From Lamellibrachia columna (taxonomy: Eukaryota > Annelida > Polychaeta > Sabellida > Siboglinidae), in the NCBI GenBank assembly GCA_963662155.1, contig OY759269.1, positions 14,709,142 through 14,773,141 of the forward strand: a stretch of 64,000 nucleotides of DNA, given 5' to 3'. Numbering within the stretch: the first letter of the stretch is position 1; every line of letters begins with the position of its first letter. The position numbers and the translations under genes are program-made. The notes under the pieces were generated by a model, which did not search any database, was not told the DNA's origin, and saw only the letters and a list, made by a program, of their open reading frames with translations. Below, in pieces: positions 47,791 through 61,540 of this stretch.

Positions 47791-50220
47791 TTGTAATAAG
47801 CGGCTTTCATAACTAACTAGTGATGTAGTCATTTAAAAGATAACTATCATAATTAGGGCTAATTAAAAAGTGATTACGCACAGAAAATATGGAGGCAATT
47901 TCGTTGCTGTTTGTTTGGCATTTATTGCCTATACTAAGTTATGTTGTTGTTGCATATCAGATCTGTTTGTATATTCATAATTAATTGTTTGGTAGTAATA
48001 AATGTTTACAATTAATCTTTATAATTATGTGTCCAGCTTTTTTTAATTCACAATATGATCGAATCATTGTTGCATGATTTTATGTACACAACAAAATGCC
48101 TATTAGCACCACATTATCCAAGATTGTATTTATTTTGGCACAATATTGATTTTAGAAATTATTTTGTAATTAAAATAAAATTGTTAGTGTTCGTAGAATT
48201 AAAGATTATTCTTGTGTGAAGGTATAAATAAATTACTGCTGTATTTTTATTTTGTTAAATTATGCATACGTAGAAAACAAATGTTGCATTGATAATGCAA
48301 TTTTACTCGCTACAACACATTATTGTTTAATTTATTAGGGAATTTGGTTGTGGTAAAAAGTGATAAGAGGAGTCATCACGTCAATGTTTTTCTGTACACT
48401 GTTCCTATAGATGCAGGTATAGGAGACATCGAACTCGGGTGCTGATTGGTTCAAATGTACTGGCTGCTAACGACCCGATGTATACCATTTTCAGACACAT
48501 GCTAGTTTATTCACAAAGGCCACATCCCAACAACATAATACACGTACTGTTATAAAAACTGATGATCTTCGAATACATATACAATACAAAAGGCAGCTAA
48601 TTATTAGTAACAATTAATAAATGTTAACACTGATTACCTATTCACAATTCATTTATACAACATAATATCTATGCACAAAACTAAGTGGATTTTATATTAT
48701 TAACATTAGTTAACCTACGCATTTGCTAGTCACAATTAAATAGTAAGCTAAACTGAGTTACCAGGTAGTCGAAATTATTAAAATACAACAGACCACAATA
48801 CGCACGATGACCCGTACAAACACGTGCTATATTTTCTTGTTATTAGCATTGACAATGTAATTAATATTTTTTTTAAGAACTTTTTATCATAGTTTTTATG
48901 CTTCAGCTGCTATATTTCATGTCTGTGCATCATCTGTGTATTTCTTTATTCTTGCCGTTATACACCGAGCAACCCGTCTCTACACCTGTATATTAACAAC
49001 ATATCCAATAGTATCAATATAAAGCTCTATGCCTAAACCGTACATAATTGTGGCGATCTAGATCCTAGCGATTACCGATCGCAACCAACGCGGGTTTAAT
49101 ATCAACGCATTCACTAGATGGCGTAGCTGTGCCGTTACCTTGTACAGTGTATGATAAATACGTATTATACCACATAGAAACTACGAGACACCGATTAATC
49201 CATGTTCCACTGGCATGGATCCAGACGCCGAATCTAACCAACACGTATGGGTACAAACTAGTATGGATCCAACACTGACGCCATTGTTAAATAACATTAG
49301 TAATAACTAAGCTACTCATATATTGCTACGTGCCTATGTAATGAGTGCCTTGACTGCATAATGTGTACAACCTATCTCTATTTCCAGCGATATCCATATA
49401 TAGATCGACTAAACTGCGAAATATTCCAGTTTTACAATCCACTTTGATGGCTCTGTTCTCGGTTCCCGATGTTTTACCGGAAGTTTGATCCGCAAAGCTA
49501 AAAGGTCCCGATTAAAACACGAGACTTGACAAACATGGACATACTGCGAGGACAAAGAATTGAAGTCCGGAAGGATAACAAGATTCAAAATAGAACTTAG
49601 TCACAAGACGTTAGTATTGAGGCCGGTTTAGACGAGCCATTTTAACACCGATTTGTCGGACGACAAAATGTCGCACGATGGTCGTTACTGGGGCATTTGC
49701 CGTTAGTCGCTTATTATCACTGCTTCAAAATCGCAGCCAACTGTTAGCGAGATATGACCCAGTCCCAATTCTTCCTGACACAAAACATTGTCTCTCTAAT
49801 CGGTCTCGCGCGGGTGTTTACGCAGTCAATGTTTGCAGAGCGATATCACGCGACACCGACAAATTGGACAACAAATCGCTCAGGCCTTAGCGGTTCACAA
49901 ACAGAACAACGTCACCCATTTATGCAACGTATTCCCACTGTCAGATATCGTGTCACGTCTGTACAATATTATTTTTATTATCTTCAGATGAAGGTTTTCC
50001 AAACTGAAGACAGTGTTTGTCGAGGCCCGACGCCGAGCCGCCATATTGGACCTCGCCTGCGTCAGATCTCGCACTCCCAGGAGGCTGCGCATCAACGTCC
50101 CTTGTTCTTGGTCCACTACACAGCATCAACGAGAGTGTTACCATTTGATTTGGCGTAGATCGATGTCACGTTTGACCGCTGAGTGTCCCGCCACGGGGTC
50201 GTGAGAGTTCGCATCCGCTG
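47791..50220. other. AT-rich gene-free stretch
   Basis: No exon recognised. At 49626-49680 GGCCGGTTTAGACGAGCCA and CGACAAAATGTCG resemble the ends of the MITE at 61718, so a diverged copy may start here. Short open frames around 49.7-50.2 kb have no recognised family. Confidence 0.4.
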
Positions 50221-50224
50221 AAAT

Positions 50225-50445
50225 GTAAGATAAACATCGTTATTTGCGTCACACATGACGGGAAAGAGACAGAGAGGAAGGCCCAGGTTACGATGGACAA
50301 CAACACCAGCAGCCACCTGGGGGGAAAGAACACCAGCCTCAAAGATGTATTAAGAACGGAACAGTACAAGAACCGTACGGAATGGAGGAAGTTGATTTCT
50401 TATTACACTGACAGGAGTCCCAGTGTCACTTGAATTGCCAACTGG
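50225..50445 (+). pseudogene. LINE reverse transcriptase C-terminal fragment
   Basis: Encodes MTGKRQRGRPRLRW, and after a stop ERNSTRTVRNGGS. The GKRxRGRPxxRW motif and a following WR block are standard at the C-terminus of several LINE proteins. It runs into a (TG)n tract at 50463, as is common for LINE tails. Confidence 0.6.
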
Positions 50446-50460
50446 AGTATGGTGAGCATA

Positions 50461-50462
<2 letters not shown>

Positions 50463-50540
<78 letters not shown>

Positions 50541-50625
50541 AGCGAGCGAGCGAGCGAGCGAGCGAGCGAGTTAGTGAGTGAGTGAGTGAGTGAGTGAGTG
50601 AGTGAGTGAGTGCGCGCGCGCGCGC

Positions 50626-50675
<50 letters not shown>

Positions 50676-50682
50676 TACATTA
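50463..50682. repeat. Five-motif compound microsatellite
   Basis: Successive blocks are (TG)n, (CGTG)n, (CGAG)n, (TGAG)n, (CG)n and again (CGTG)n. Each neighbour differs by one base step, suggesting serial mutation and expansion of one ancestral tract. Confidence 0.95.
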
Positions 50683-51049
50683 AATTTGTAAATGTCCACT
50701 GGACAAATATGCTGACAACCAAAGAACTTTATGGGACATTGACAAGCTCTCAAACAAGACTAGATGTGTCCAACTAACTGGTCACTGCTTCGCCACAAAG
50801 AGGAAAACAGTGTCAATGTTTGCGCGTGCACGTGCATGCCTGTGTGTGCGTGCGTGCGTTGAACTACTATTTCCATAAATAACAAAATTAACGTAGCCTG
50901 GTAACGTCTATTGACGTCACAATGATGCGTCAGTCGCGGTCCGTCGAAACTAGAATTACGTCTGCCAATATTCGATCGTGGATCCTGGAGTAGCCCAGTA
51001 GCCCGATTCTCGATACGCAAATCTTAGTGCAGCGGGGTAAGAGGGTGTG

Positions 51050-51830
51050 GTTGAAAGTGAGGTTTAGCCTTGGTTCTTCTCATTATGTTTTCTACTCTGT
51101 CGCTTCGTTGCCTCATTTAGAAGGCCGTCTGACTCGAGGTAGACCGTTGCACCGTGACGTGACAAAGTGGCAGTCCAGCTGGCGATGCTGAACTGGCATT
51201 CTTTGGTATGTCTTCAGAATGTCTGCTTTTTTGGGCACCACGGGTTCTTTGGCAATGGCTCAACTGTAACAAATTGGACTTGTCGTGGGAGGCGGTAGTC
51301 AGGCATTCTGATGCAGTTGGTTCTGGACGATCACTACCTCAATGCTGGTTATCTTGGCCTCAGTTAAGATGCTGGCGTTGGTGCAGCAGTCTTCCCACTG
51401 GATGCATAGCATCTTCCGAAGGCAGGGTCTTTAGGGGGCAGCAATAATTCCCATACAGTACGATAGTGACGAGACAAATCTGTAGATCATGCCTTTGGTA
51501 TCCTTCCTGAGGTGGTGGTCGTCAAAGACTCAGTGATACAGCTTCCTAAAGTAGGTCCTGGCACAGCAAATTCGGTGCTGGATTTCGTCTTCGATGGTTG
51601 CCTTTTGAGATATGTGGCTTTCGATGTACGAGGTGTGGTCTTCTTAATGTTAATGGAGAGTCAGACCCTTCGGTAGTCCTCAGTAAAGATATCTATACTA
51701 GGAAGGAGTTCCTCCGCTGAGTGAGCAAGGATGTCTTCGTCACGTTCGTTTTGGGCTTGCGACGACTCAGGTTGGATAGCCTCCCTTCAAGCGACAAAAA
51801 GGATGGCGCACAGGTAGGTGTTGAAATGGA
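51050..51830 (-). pseudogene. Decayed LINE reverse transcriptase
   Basis: Minus-strand reading gives LAHSAEELLPSIDIFTED and YRRVGLSINIKKT, the usual segment after the catalytic box in LINE polymerases. Multiple frameshifts and stops follow. The FTIRTGIIQGCGVAP motif at its upstream end lies in the 64-bp repeat. Confidence 0.6.
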
Positions 51831-52078
51831 CCGGTGCGACACCGCATCCCTGGATGATCCCTGTTCGAATGGTGAAATATTCCGTTGAAATGGACCGGTG
51901 CGACACCGCATCCCTGGATGATCCCTATTCGAATGGTGAAATATTCCGTTGAAATGGACCGGTGCGACACCGCATCCCTGGATGATCCCTGTTCGAATGG
52001 TGAAATATTCCGTTGAAATGGACCGGTGCGACACCGCATCCCTGGATGATCCCTGTTCGAATGGTGAAATATTCCGTT
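51820..52078. repeat. 64-bp tandem repeat, four copies, from a LINE RT segment
   Basis: CCGGTGCGACACC recurs at 51831, 51895, 51959 and 52023. On the minus strand each unit encodes part of F-IRTG-IQGC-AP-HF, resembling the conserved reverse transcriptase block before the catalytic box. Copies differ at only one or two bases. Confidence 0.9.
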
Positions 52079-52236
52079 TCAGTCTCGTCGTAGGGGACGG
52101 GTGCGATCAGTCATTTTGTCGTGGAGAAGTCGCAGGGTGGTGACGCAATTGGCGAAAAAGTTGGTAAAATTAAGACAATAATTGTTTTCATCTTCATATC
52201 TATCATTTAACTACCGTAGTCACTAGTATCGCGATC

Positions 52237-54976
52237 ACCACCGCCACTACCACTGCAACCCCCGCCACTATCATTGCAACGACCGCCACTACCACTGCAA
52301 CCCCGCCACTATCATTGCAACGACCGCCACTACCACTGCAACCTCCGCCACTATCATTGCAACGACCGCCACTACCACTGCAACCCCCGCCACTATCATT
52401 GCAACGGCCGCCACTACCACTGCAACCCCCGCCACTATCATTGCAACGACCGCCACTACCACTGCAACCCCCGCCACTATCATTGCAACGACCGCCACTA
52501 CCACTACAACCCCCGCCACTATCATTGCAACGACCGCCACTACCACTGCAACCCCCGCCACTATCATTGCAACGACCGCCACTACCACTGCAACCCCCGC
52601 CACTATCATTGCAACGATCGACACTACCACTGCAACCCCCGCCACTATCATTGCAACGACCGCCACTACCACTGCAACCCCCGCCACTATCATTGCAACG
52701 ACCGCCACTACCACTGCAACCCCCGCCACTATCATTGCAACGACCGCCATTACCACTGCAACCACCGCCACTATCAATGAAACGACCGCCATTACCACTG
52801 CAAACCCCGCCACTATCATTGCAACGACCGCCACTACCACTGCATCCCCCGCCACTATCATTGCAACGACCGCCACTACCACTGCAACCCCCGCCACTAT
52901 CATTGCAACGACCGCCACTACCACTGCAACCCCCGCCACTATCATTGCAACGACCGCCACTACCACTGCAACCCCCGCCACTATCATTGCAACGACCGCC
53001 ACTACCACTGCAACCCCCACCACTATCAATGAAACGACCGCCACTACCACTGCAACCCTCGCCACTATCATTGCAACGACCGCCATTACCACTGCAACCC
53101 CCGCCACTATCAATGAAACGACCGCCACTACCACTGCAACCCCCGCCACTATCATTGCAACGACCGCCATTACCACTGCAACCCCCGCCACTATCAATGA
53201 AACGACCGTCACTACCACTGCAACCCCCGCCACTATCATTGCAACGACAGCCATTACCACTGCAACCCGCTCCACTGTCAATGAAACGACCGCCACTACC
53301 ACTGCAACCCCCGCCACTATCATTGCAACGACCGCCACTACCACTGCAACCCCCGCCACTATCATTGCAACGACCGCCACTACCACTGCAACCCCCGCCA
53401 CTATCATTGCAACGACCGCCATTACCACTGCAACCACCGCCACTATCAATGATACGACCGCCATTACCACTGCAAACCCCGCCACTATCATTGCAACGAC
53501 CGCCACTACCACTGCAACCCCCGCCACTATCATTGCAACGACCGCCACTACCACTGCAACCCCCGCCACTATCATTGCAACGATCGCCACTACCACTGCA
53601 ACCCCCGCCACTATCATTGCAACGACCGCCACTACCACTGCAACCCCCGCCACTATCATTGCAACGACCGCCACTACCACTGCAACCCCCGCCACTATCA
53701 TTGCAACGACCGCCATTACCACTGCAACCACCGCCACTATCAATGAAACGACCGCCATTACCACTGCAAACCCCGCCACTATCATTGCAACGACCGCCAC
53801 TACCACTGCATCCCCCGCCACTATCATTGCAACGACCGCCACTACCACTGCAACCCCCGCCACTATCATTGCAACGACCGCCACTACCACTGCAACCCCC
53901 GCCACTATCATTGCAACGACCGCCACTACCACTGCAACCCCCGCCACTATCATTGCAACGACCGCCACTACCACTGCAACCCCCGCCACTATCATTGCAA
54001 CGACCGCCATTACCACTGCAACCCCCGCCACTATCAATGAAACGACCGCCACTACCACTGCAACCCTCGCCACTATCATTGCAACGACCGCCATTACCAC
54101 TGCAACCCCCGCCACTATCAATGAAACGACCGCCACTACCACTGCAACCCCCGCCACTATCATTGCAACGACCGCCATTACCACTGCAACCCCGCCACTA
54201 TCAATGAAACGACCGCCACTACCACTGCAACCCCCGCCACTATCATTGCAACGACAGCCATTACCACTGCAACCCCCGCCACTGTCAATGAAACGACCGC
54301 CACTACCACTGCAACCCCCGCCACTATCATTGCAACGACCGCCACTACCACTGCAACCCCCGCGACTATCATTGCAACGACCGTCACTACCACTGCAACC
54401 CCCGCCACTATCATTGCAACGACCGCCATTACCACTGCAACCACCGCCACTATCAATGATACGACCGCCATTACCACTGCAAACCCCGCCACTATCATTG
54501 CAACGACCGCCACTACCACTGCAACCCCCGCCACTATCATTGCAACGACCGCCACTACCACTGCAACCCCCGCCACTATCATTGCAACGACCGCCATTAC
54601 CACTGCAACCCCGCCACTATCAATGAAACGATCGCCACTACCACTGCAACCCCCGCCACTATCATTGCAACGACCGCCATTACCACTGCAACCCCCGCCA
54701 CTATCAATGAAACGACCGCCACTACCACTGCAACCCCCGCCACTATCATTGCAACGACCGCCATTACCACTGCAACCCCCGCCACTATCAATGAAACGAC
54801 CGCCACTACCACTGCAACCCCCGCCACTATCATTGCAACGACAGCCATTACCACTGCAACCCCCGCCACTGTCAATGAAACGACCGCCACTACCACTGCA
54901 ACCCCCGCCACTATCATTGCAACGACCGCCACTACCACTGCAACCCCCGCCACTATCATTGCAATGACCGCCATCA
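52237..54976. repeat. 42-bp satellite, about 65 copies, with higher-order structure
   Basis: The unit combines GCCACTACCACTGCAACC and GCCACTATCATTGCAACG halves. Variant units carry ATCAATGAAACG or ATTACCACTGCA. A variant block starting ACCACCGCCACTATCAATG occurs at 52761 and again at 53727 (966 bp, 23 units). A GATACGACC variant occurs at 53433 and 54440 (1007 bp, 24 units less one base). Frames are open on both strands for 600 codons because 42 is a multiple of three. No start, splice or domain evidence supports a gene, though one frame would read as a Thr/Ala-rich mucin-like repeat. Confidence 0.96.
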
Positions 54977-55659
54977 ACAACTTACTGCAACAGTTGGCAT
55001 TATAGTTGTTCCTTCATATCACAGTTCGCGGATGGTTTTTGTCATTTAGGTAGAGTCCTGTACACGGGATGTGGAAGATATCGTGGCCATACTGATGCAG
55101 GGGCAGGTGATCATGATGATGTGATGATGGTGATGATGCCATTTACAATTTTATTGAGAATCTGATAAATTGAGAATATATTATATCATGACGTTATGAT
55201 GTGAAATACCTAGCCAATTTGCATATGTAAATATCTTTATGTCTCTAAAATCAACAATACGCTCAGTTTTCATATGGCACAGCTCTGGATAAATCGGAAA
55301 ATGGGTGTTGGCAGCCATCTTGTAATTCGTTATTACATTTAAAACAAGTGTAAGTTTGTTCTAATTTGTTCTAATTTGAATTGCATGGGAACAAATAGGT
55401 TCCATGTGCCTGGAAACCTTCTTCCGGGTACGAGTCAACCCTCTCCTCAAACATACTTATTAAAAAGAATATAAACTGTTAGCGTGGTATTTATAAGCAG
55501 ACATAACAATTTCATGTTTCGGTGGCCACCGTGAGCGCCATTTTGGATTTCACCCTCTTTATATTAAGCTTTTCATATAGATATCAGTGATAATTTCAGA
55601 GTTAAAACAACTAAGATAGTTTCTGTTGCAACTGGTGGTCGGTCTAGCCGGTGATTGAC
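54977..55659. other. Spacer between satellite and SLC6 gene
   Basis: No exon is recognised. The last coding exon of the SLC6 gene could lie here or beyond the satellite, but no matching C-terminal tail was found. Confidence 0.35.
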
Positions 55660-55674
55660 TAAACTGTGCGCACC

Positions 55675-58047
55675 TCACTGAAGGAACCGGTCGCACGTAA
55701 GAGGCTGTACACCGCGAAGACGGGCATGCATAGCATGGACGAGAGGGCGAGACTCCAGCCGACGGCGTTCGCCCAGGACGGGTACACGTATTCGTCATAC
55801 ATCAGCGGCTCGTACATCACGAAGCCGAATATCATGATGCCCTGCAAAGGAAATGCAAAAATAGTTGGTCACTGCAATCGTCGCAAAATACAGGAACAAA
55901 AAACTAGCTTACCACACGATTATGATTTCGATATGTTCTTAATGCGTGAGTGAGTGTTTTATTTCGGAATTGAATAATACAGAACATAAATGAAAGACAA
56001 AAGTAATGCAATATACACAATTCCTGGTTGGCAGCAGAGCCGCGGTTGTTACCAGTGTATACACGAGCGATTTTTGACCTGGTGATTTTTACCTGGCCGA
56101 TACGGTGTCGCGCGATATCGCCGAAGTTTGTGATTTTAGTGGTTAAACATATGCACCATTATGGTCAAACACACTTAGGCCGATGCGGAAATACACCATC
56201 CAGACATACACGCAAAGCGATCGCAATAATCTCGCTAGCCTGTCCGATACTAACCAATATGAAAAGTGGAGCGATGTATTTCCAACAGATCTGCCAGTAG
56301 AGACCCGGTTTGAAGCCAAGCATGTCTTTGATGTCTTGCGCAAAGCGGTCGGTACCTGATGACAAATGCAAAACGGCCGAACAGTTATTGGCAACGTTTA
56401 AAATATTTTCTCCGTAACTAAAATCTAAAATAGCGTCATGTCTACCACCACTAGTACCACTGGTACTACCATTGCAACTACTACTATAAATATTACCACC
56501 GCCCATACAACGACTAACAGCATTATCATTACTTGTTACTACTATCACTACAAATACCAATAACACTGCCAATGCCGCAACCATTATCATTACCATTACC
56601 AATATCATTACCAATACATATACAACTACCCCTACCAATACCACTAGTGCTGCCTCTATCACTGCCCCACGATTGCCACAACAAATGATACTAATCACAC
56701 CACAACACCTGCTCCACCGCCGTCACCATTGCCACCACCATCACCACCACCATCACCACCACAACCACCACCACCATCACCACCACCATCACCACCACAA
56801 CCACCACCACCATCACCACCACCACCACAGCCACCATCACCACCATCACCACCACAACCACCACCATCACCACCACCACTATCACCACCACCATCACCAC
56901 CACCACAACCACCACCACCAACACACTGTTGTATCATACCGTAAAGCCACGAGACAGCGATGGTCTCCAGGAAGACAGCCACGAGTATGGAGTATCCAAC
57001 GGCGTACTTGTCCATCAGATTCACTACGTAGGCGCCTCCCTTTGGCGAAATTGTAAAACAGGTTTAATCGTAAATATTGTTTTACATTACATAAATAATT
57101 AGCATTTGGTGATCATGTGCACCAACTAGGTCACGAAGAGTAAATAAATATTTAGTTGGCATACTCCTGCTATTTTAAAATTTAGTTAAAATTAAACTAA
57201 ATGCACATGAATAGGCAAGCGTACTATACGTATATTTACGACAAGAATTCCCGTTCCAGTTTATAAAAGATCAATGTCCCGTGTAACACGTAACCAGTTG
57301 AAATACGTCAGCAGAGTGATTCTTGCGAGTATGTAAGCCGTGCACAGTCAGCTGCGCCAAAGTCTTGCGAGGTCCAATCAATATATCCTAGTTTGCACGG
57401 CAAGCTCCTTTTGAGCATGCGCAGCAAAACAGCGGACGCACATTATCATACAGATTCATTTGCGGGTCTTATGGATTTATGTTACCAGTCTCACAGGTGT
57501 GCGCCACTCTGGGTCGGCAGCCATTTGTCCGCCACGTACCTGCGTGCAGCTGCCGAGGCCGACGCAGAAGTAGAACGTGAAGAGAACGCCAACGGTGATC
57601 TCACGATGCTTCTTGAGAATCGGGAACTCGTCGCTGACTGCAGTGATCACCGCCTCCGAGCCGCCAAACTGCAGGACACGCGCCATTATTTAGCCAATTC
57701 ATCGATACGTGATAAAATGTTAAATGTGTTGTTTCATGGTAGATGTTAGCAGCTATTTAGTATTGTAGGTCAATGTGTCTTTCCACGAAAACGTCGTTTT
57801 CGTTTCAGATCACAGCTCAACGCGTGTAGGCATTTTTGCAAAATGATGGCTGAATATGAAAAGCATTTGGTGGTTATAGCGTGAAGGACGTGAACATTTT
57901 GAACTATTTTATGTAGTGTGCGAGGAGGTCTGAAGTTAAATGACACCGGTTTCGAGTAGTGCCGTGCATTGTTGTTTTGAGACACCCACACACACTCACA
58001 CACACACACGCACACGCACACGCACACGCACACGCACACGCACACGC

Positions 58048-58089
<42 letters not shown>

Positions 58090-60915
58090 AAACATACATG
58101 ACAAACACGCGCGTTCCCACACTTCCACGTACGTCTTGTGAAACGCAAAGTGGAAGTATTTATAGCGGATTTATTTTGGTGCGGGTTACAGTGGATACAA
58201 ACGACCAACTTCTTATTGTATAATAACCATCGGCCATTTATTTAGGGTCGACGTGAGAATCACACTGAATGGCATGCAGACGTTGACGTACCGAGCTGTC
58301 AAGACCCAGGGTTAGCAGCATCATGAAGAAGATGAGAGACCAGAACGTCGACCCGGGCAAGGTAGCGATGGCTTCCGGGTACACGACAAACACGAGACCG
58401 GGTCCTGGAAAACGACAGTCGGGTTTACGACAAACACGGGACCAGGTCCGATAATACAGCGGACGAAAGGAGAGTTTACATGTTCTATTAAAATAATCAG
58501 ATCATCATCATCATCATCATCTGGTCGAAAGGCTTCGGCATTTGATGGCTCGCCATTCAGCTCTCTCCTTCATACATGCAGTTAACTCCTCTGTATCTGT
58601 CACACCAGCATCCGATTTTAGGACCTCGACGTAGCTAAGAGCGGGCCGTCCCCTTGAAGCCCGGCCGTGTGTCGGCTCCCAGAGTATTAATTTTGTCAGT
58701 GGTGTCCCCGCTCGCCTTATGTTGTGCCCAGCAAACCTGATAAGGCAGATAGGCCTATACAATTACCGTGCGTTGTTACAATACTAAAATCCATTAATGT
58801 TATTTCTTGAGCTGTGCTGTTCTGTGCACTGGTGTTTTTAATTTACAGTTTTTCTCTTTCAAACAATCGGAATGAAATGCAGAATCGTAATCTCGCCGAA
58901 CAATGCAGTTCGTGAGATTGGCCACCGCTCATGACAACAACACTAGCAACGTAAACGACGAACGCGTGTCTACAGATGATACCCGGAGAGTGTCTAACAT
59001 GGTGGTGTTTCTTTTTGAATCCTCGTTCAAGATATTACAAAGTCACCCGATAATGTCAGGGTAATTAATGTATGGAGTAATTATAATTTCTGTGTACGTT
59101 ATGCACACAATAATTACATATTGTCGTAGATGTTTTGTCCCTGCTATCTTCTCAAAATGGCACCCAAGGAAGTCAGTTGAACATGCGCCGTGTGTGCTAT
59201 TTCGAGATGACGATGACGAGACGATTGGGGAAGGGTAAACACGTAGAACAACCTGTATTATTTGCAGGCCACGTAGGCCTCTACATTACCCGTATATTAT
59301 TTACTCGGTACGTCTACGTTAATTACACCAACTTTACCGAGCGATCGTGTGCCAACTACTAGGATCTCACAAAGAGGAGGCCAAAGGGCGATCAAGCGTA
59401 GTCAGCCGTTAGTTTACCAAGTAGTGACGCAACAGGATATATAAGAAAAAAATCAAGAATTAAAGCCAAAGGGTGCCATTGCCCAATGCCCCCCCCCCCT
59501 AAGTACGCCACTGATTTCTTACACCATGACAAAAAAAATTTAAGAACAGGGTTGTTTCTGGTTGGCAGAATATGCACGTGTCAGTTACGGAAGGATCCCC
59601 TGTATACGAAGACAGAATCCGATTTGCTTTGGCCGCGCATGGCGGGGAGCATAGTCATGTCCGTGTTTATATTCTTGAAGACAAAATTGTAGAATTTGTC
59701 AAAAATGCTGCCTCTGGTCGGTGATAAGAAGAGAATCGTGAAAACCACGTCACACATTTTGATGAGGACATATCTGGTGACACCGATAATCAACGTTACC
59801 TTCCGTGGCGACGTTGGCGATGTCCTTGCCGCTGCGCTGAGCCATGTAACCGAGCACGGAGAAGATGACGAAGCCGGAAAGGAAGCTCGTGCCACAGTTG
59901 ATGGTGCTCGTTATTAGAGCGTCTCTGAAACAAGACAGGTTGCTGTTTCACTTCGGTATTCGTTAAACTATTTTTGCACCATGCATTAATTCATTCAAAC
60001 GTGTCCTCGTGCGAGGTAGTTGACATAATCGACTGAGCCACGTCGTGGCCGCTTCTGCCATGACTCGTGGTTAAGAGATGAAGTTCACAGCAAGTAACAC
60101 ATTGAACCCCCCAGGTTACACATTGACCCCCCAGGTTACACATTGACCCCCCCAGGTTACAATTTGACCCCCTCCCCAGGTTATACATTGACCCCCCAGA
60201 TTACACATTGACCCCCCAGGTTACACATTGACCGTCCAGGTTACACATCGACCCCCCCCCAGGTTACACATTGACCCCCCAGGTTACAATTTGACCCCCT
60301 CCCCAGGTTACACATTGACCCCCCAGGTTACACATTGACCCCCAGGTTACACATTGACCCCCAGGTTACACATTGACCCCCTGGATATTTTACTTCCCCT
60401 GGCATAGACGCCAGATAGAAGGAACCAGCGGCTGTTAGTGTCTCTTCCGAAAGACACAGGCAAAGTGGGGTGAACGAAGTTGTCTAAGCTAAGACACCGC
60501 AGCGCGTGAACCGCGGTCCTTTCGATAGACAGTCGTGTGTTTTAAACGCCGAGCAACTGCGCCCCACGTTTACATCATAACATCTTTGACTACAACATAT
60601 TTCCAAATGTTCTTGTTAGTAGATTCAACAGCAGAATAAGAACATAACGAAGCCTATGTTATGTTCCCCGAACTGGTGTGAACACTGTGAAGAGCAAGGA
60701 GGTAGCCAGGATCGGCCTGGTCAACTCTCCCCTTATGCCACGAATGAACACCTTGTTAGTCAAGCCGGCACGTAGCGTAAGGACTCAGTGAGCACGTCAA
60801 GGAATTACACGAATGCATTTGCACGCGGCATAGCCCTCCTGGTAGAAGCTCTGACCGCCAGTACAATAGTCAGGCAGCCAGGTCATAGAAACTGCCCTGT
60901 CATAATCATATTGTG

Positions 60916-60947
<32 letters not shown>

Positions 60948-60955
60948 TGCGTCCG

Positions 60956-61038
<83 letters not shown>

Positions 61039-61462
61039 TTGCGTGTCATCAATCGTGGTTCGTTTGCGTGACCATTTACGGAACATGACGGCTTTGTAGA
61101 CAACCATGACCAATGGTTATACAAATCCTTGTTTCGTCTGTGTCGGTTGCGGGATTGAACCACGGACCATGCTCATGTTCACGTGTACCGTTTTAAACTA
61201 ACCGGACCCTCGTAGTGGCAACTATAACGTACGAACAGTCTACGTTTACCCACCGGTAGACGTTGTTGTGGAACTTGTTGTAGCTGGCGTAGGCGAGCAG
61301 TACTCCGAACCCGGGGCCGAGGGAGAAGAACACTTGAGTCGCCGCGTCGACCCACACCTGTAGACATGTAAGTCACTTCCGAACAACGTAAGCCAGACAT
61401 GCATGGCTCAATTGACTGATGACAGTGCTATGCTAAAACAACACTTCTACATCGTAAGCGCG

Positions 61463-61540
<78 letters not shown>

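Noticed and set aside
52289..54207. Overlapping 630-codon open frames on both strands
   Set aside because: They lie wholly in the 42-bp satellite, whose period is divisible by three. Composition is purely repetitive and no splice or domain evidence exists.
56673..57056. His-rich protein
   Set aside because: Arises from the CAC/CAT trinucleotide tract and runs antisense into an SLC6 exon.
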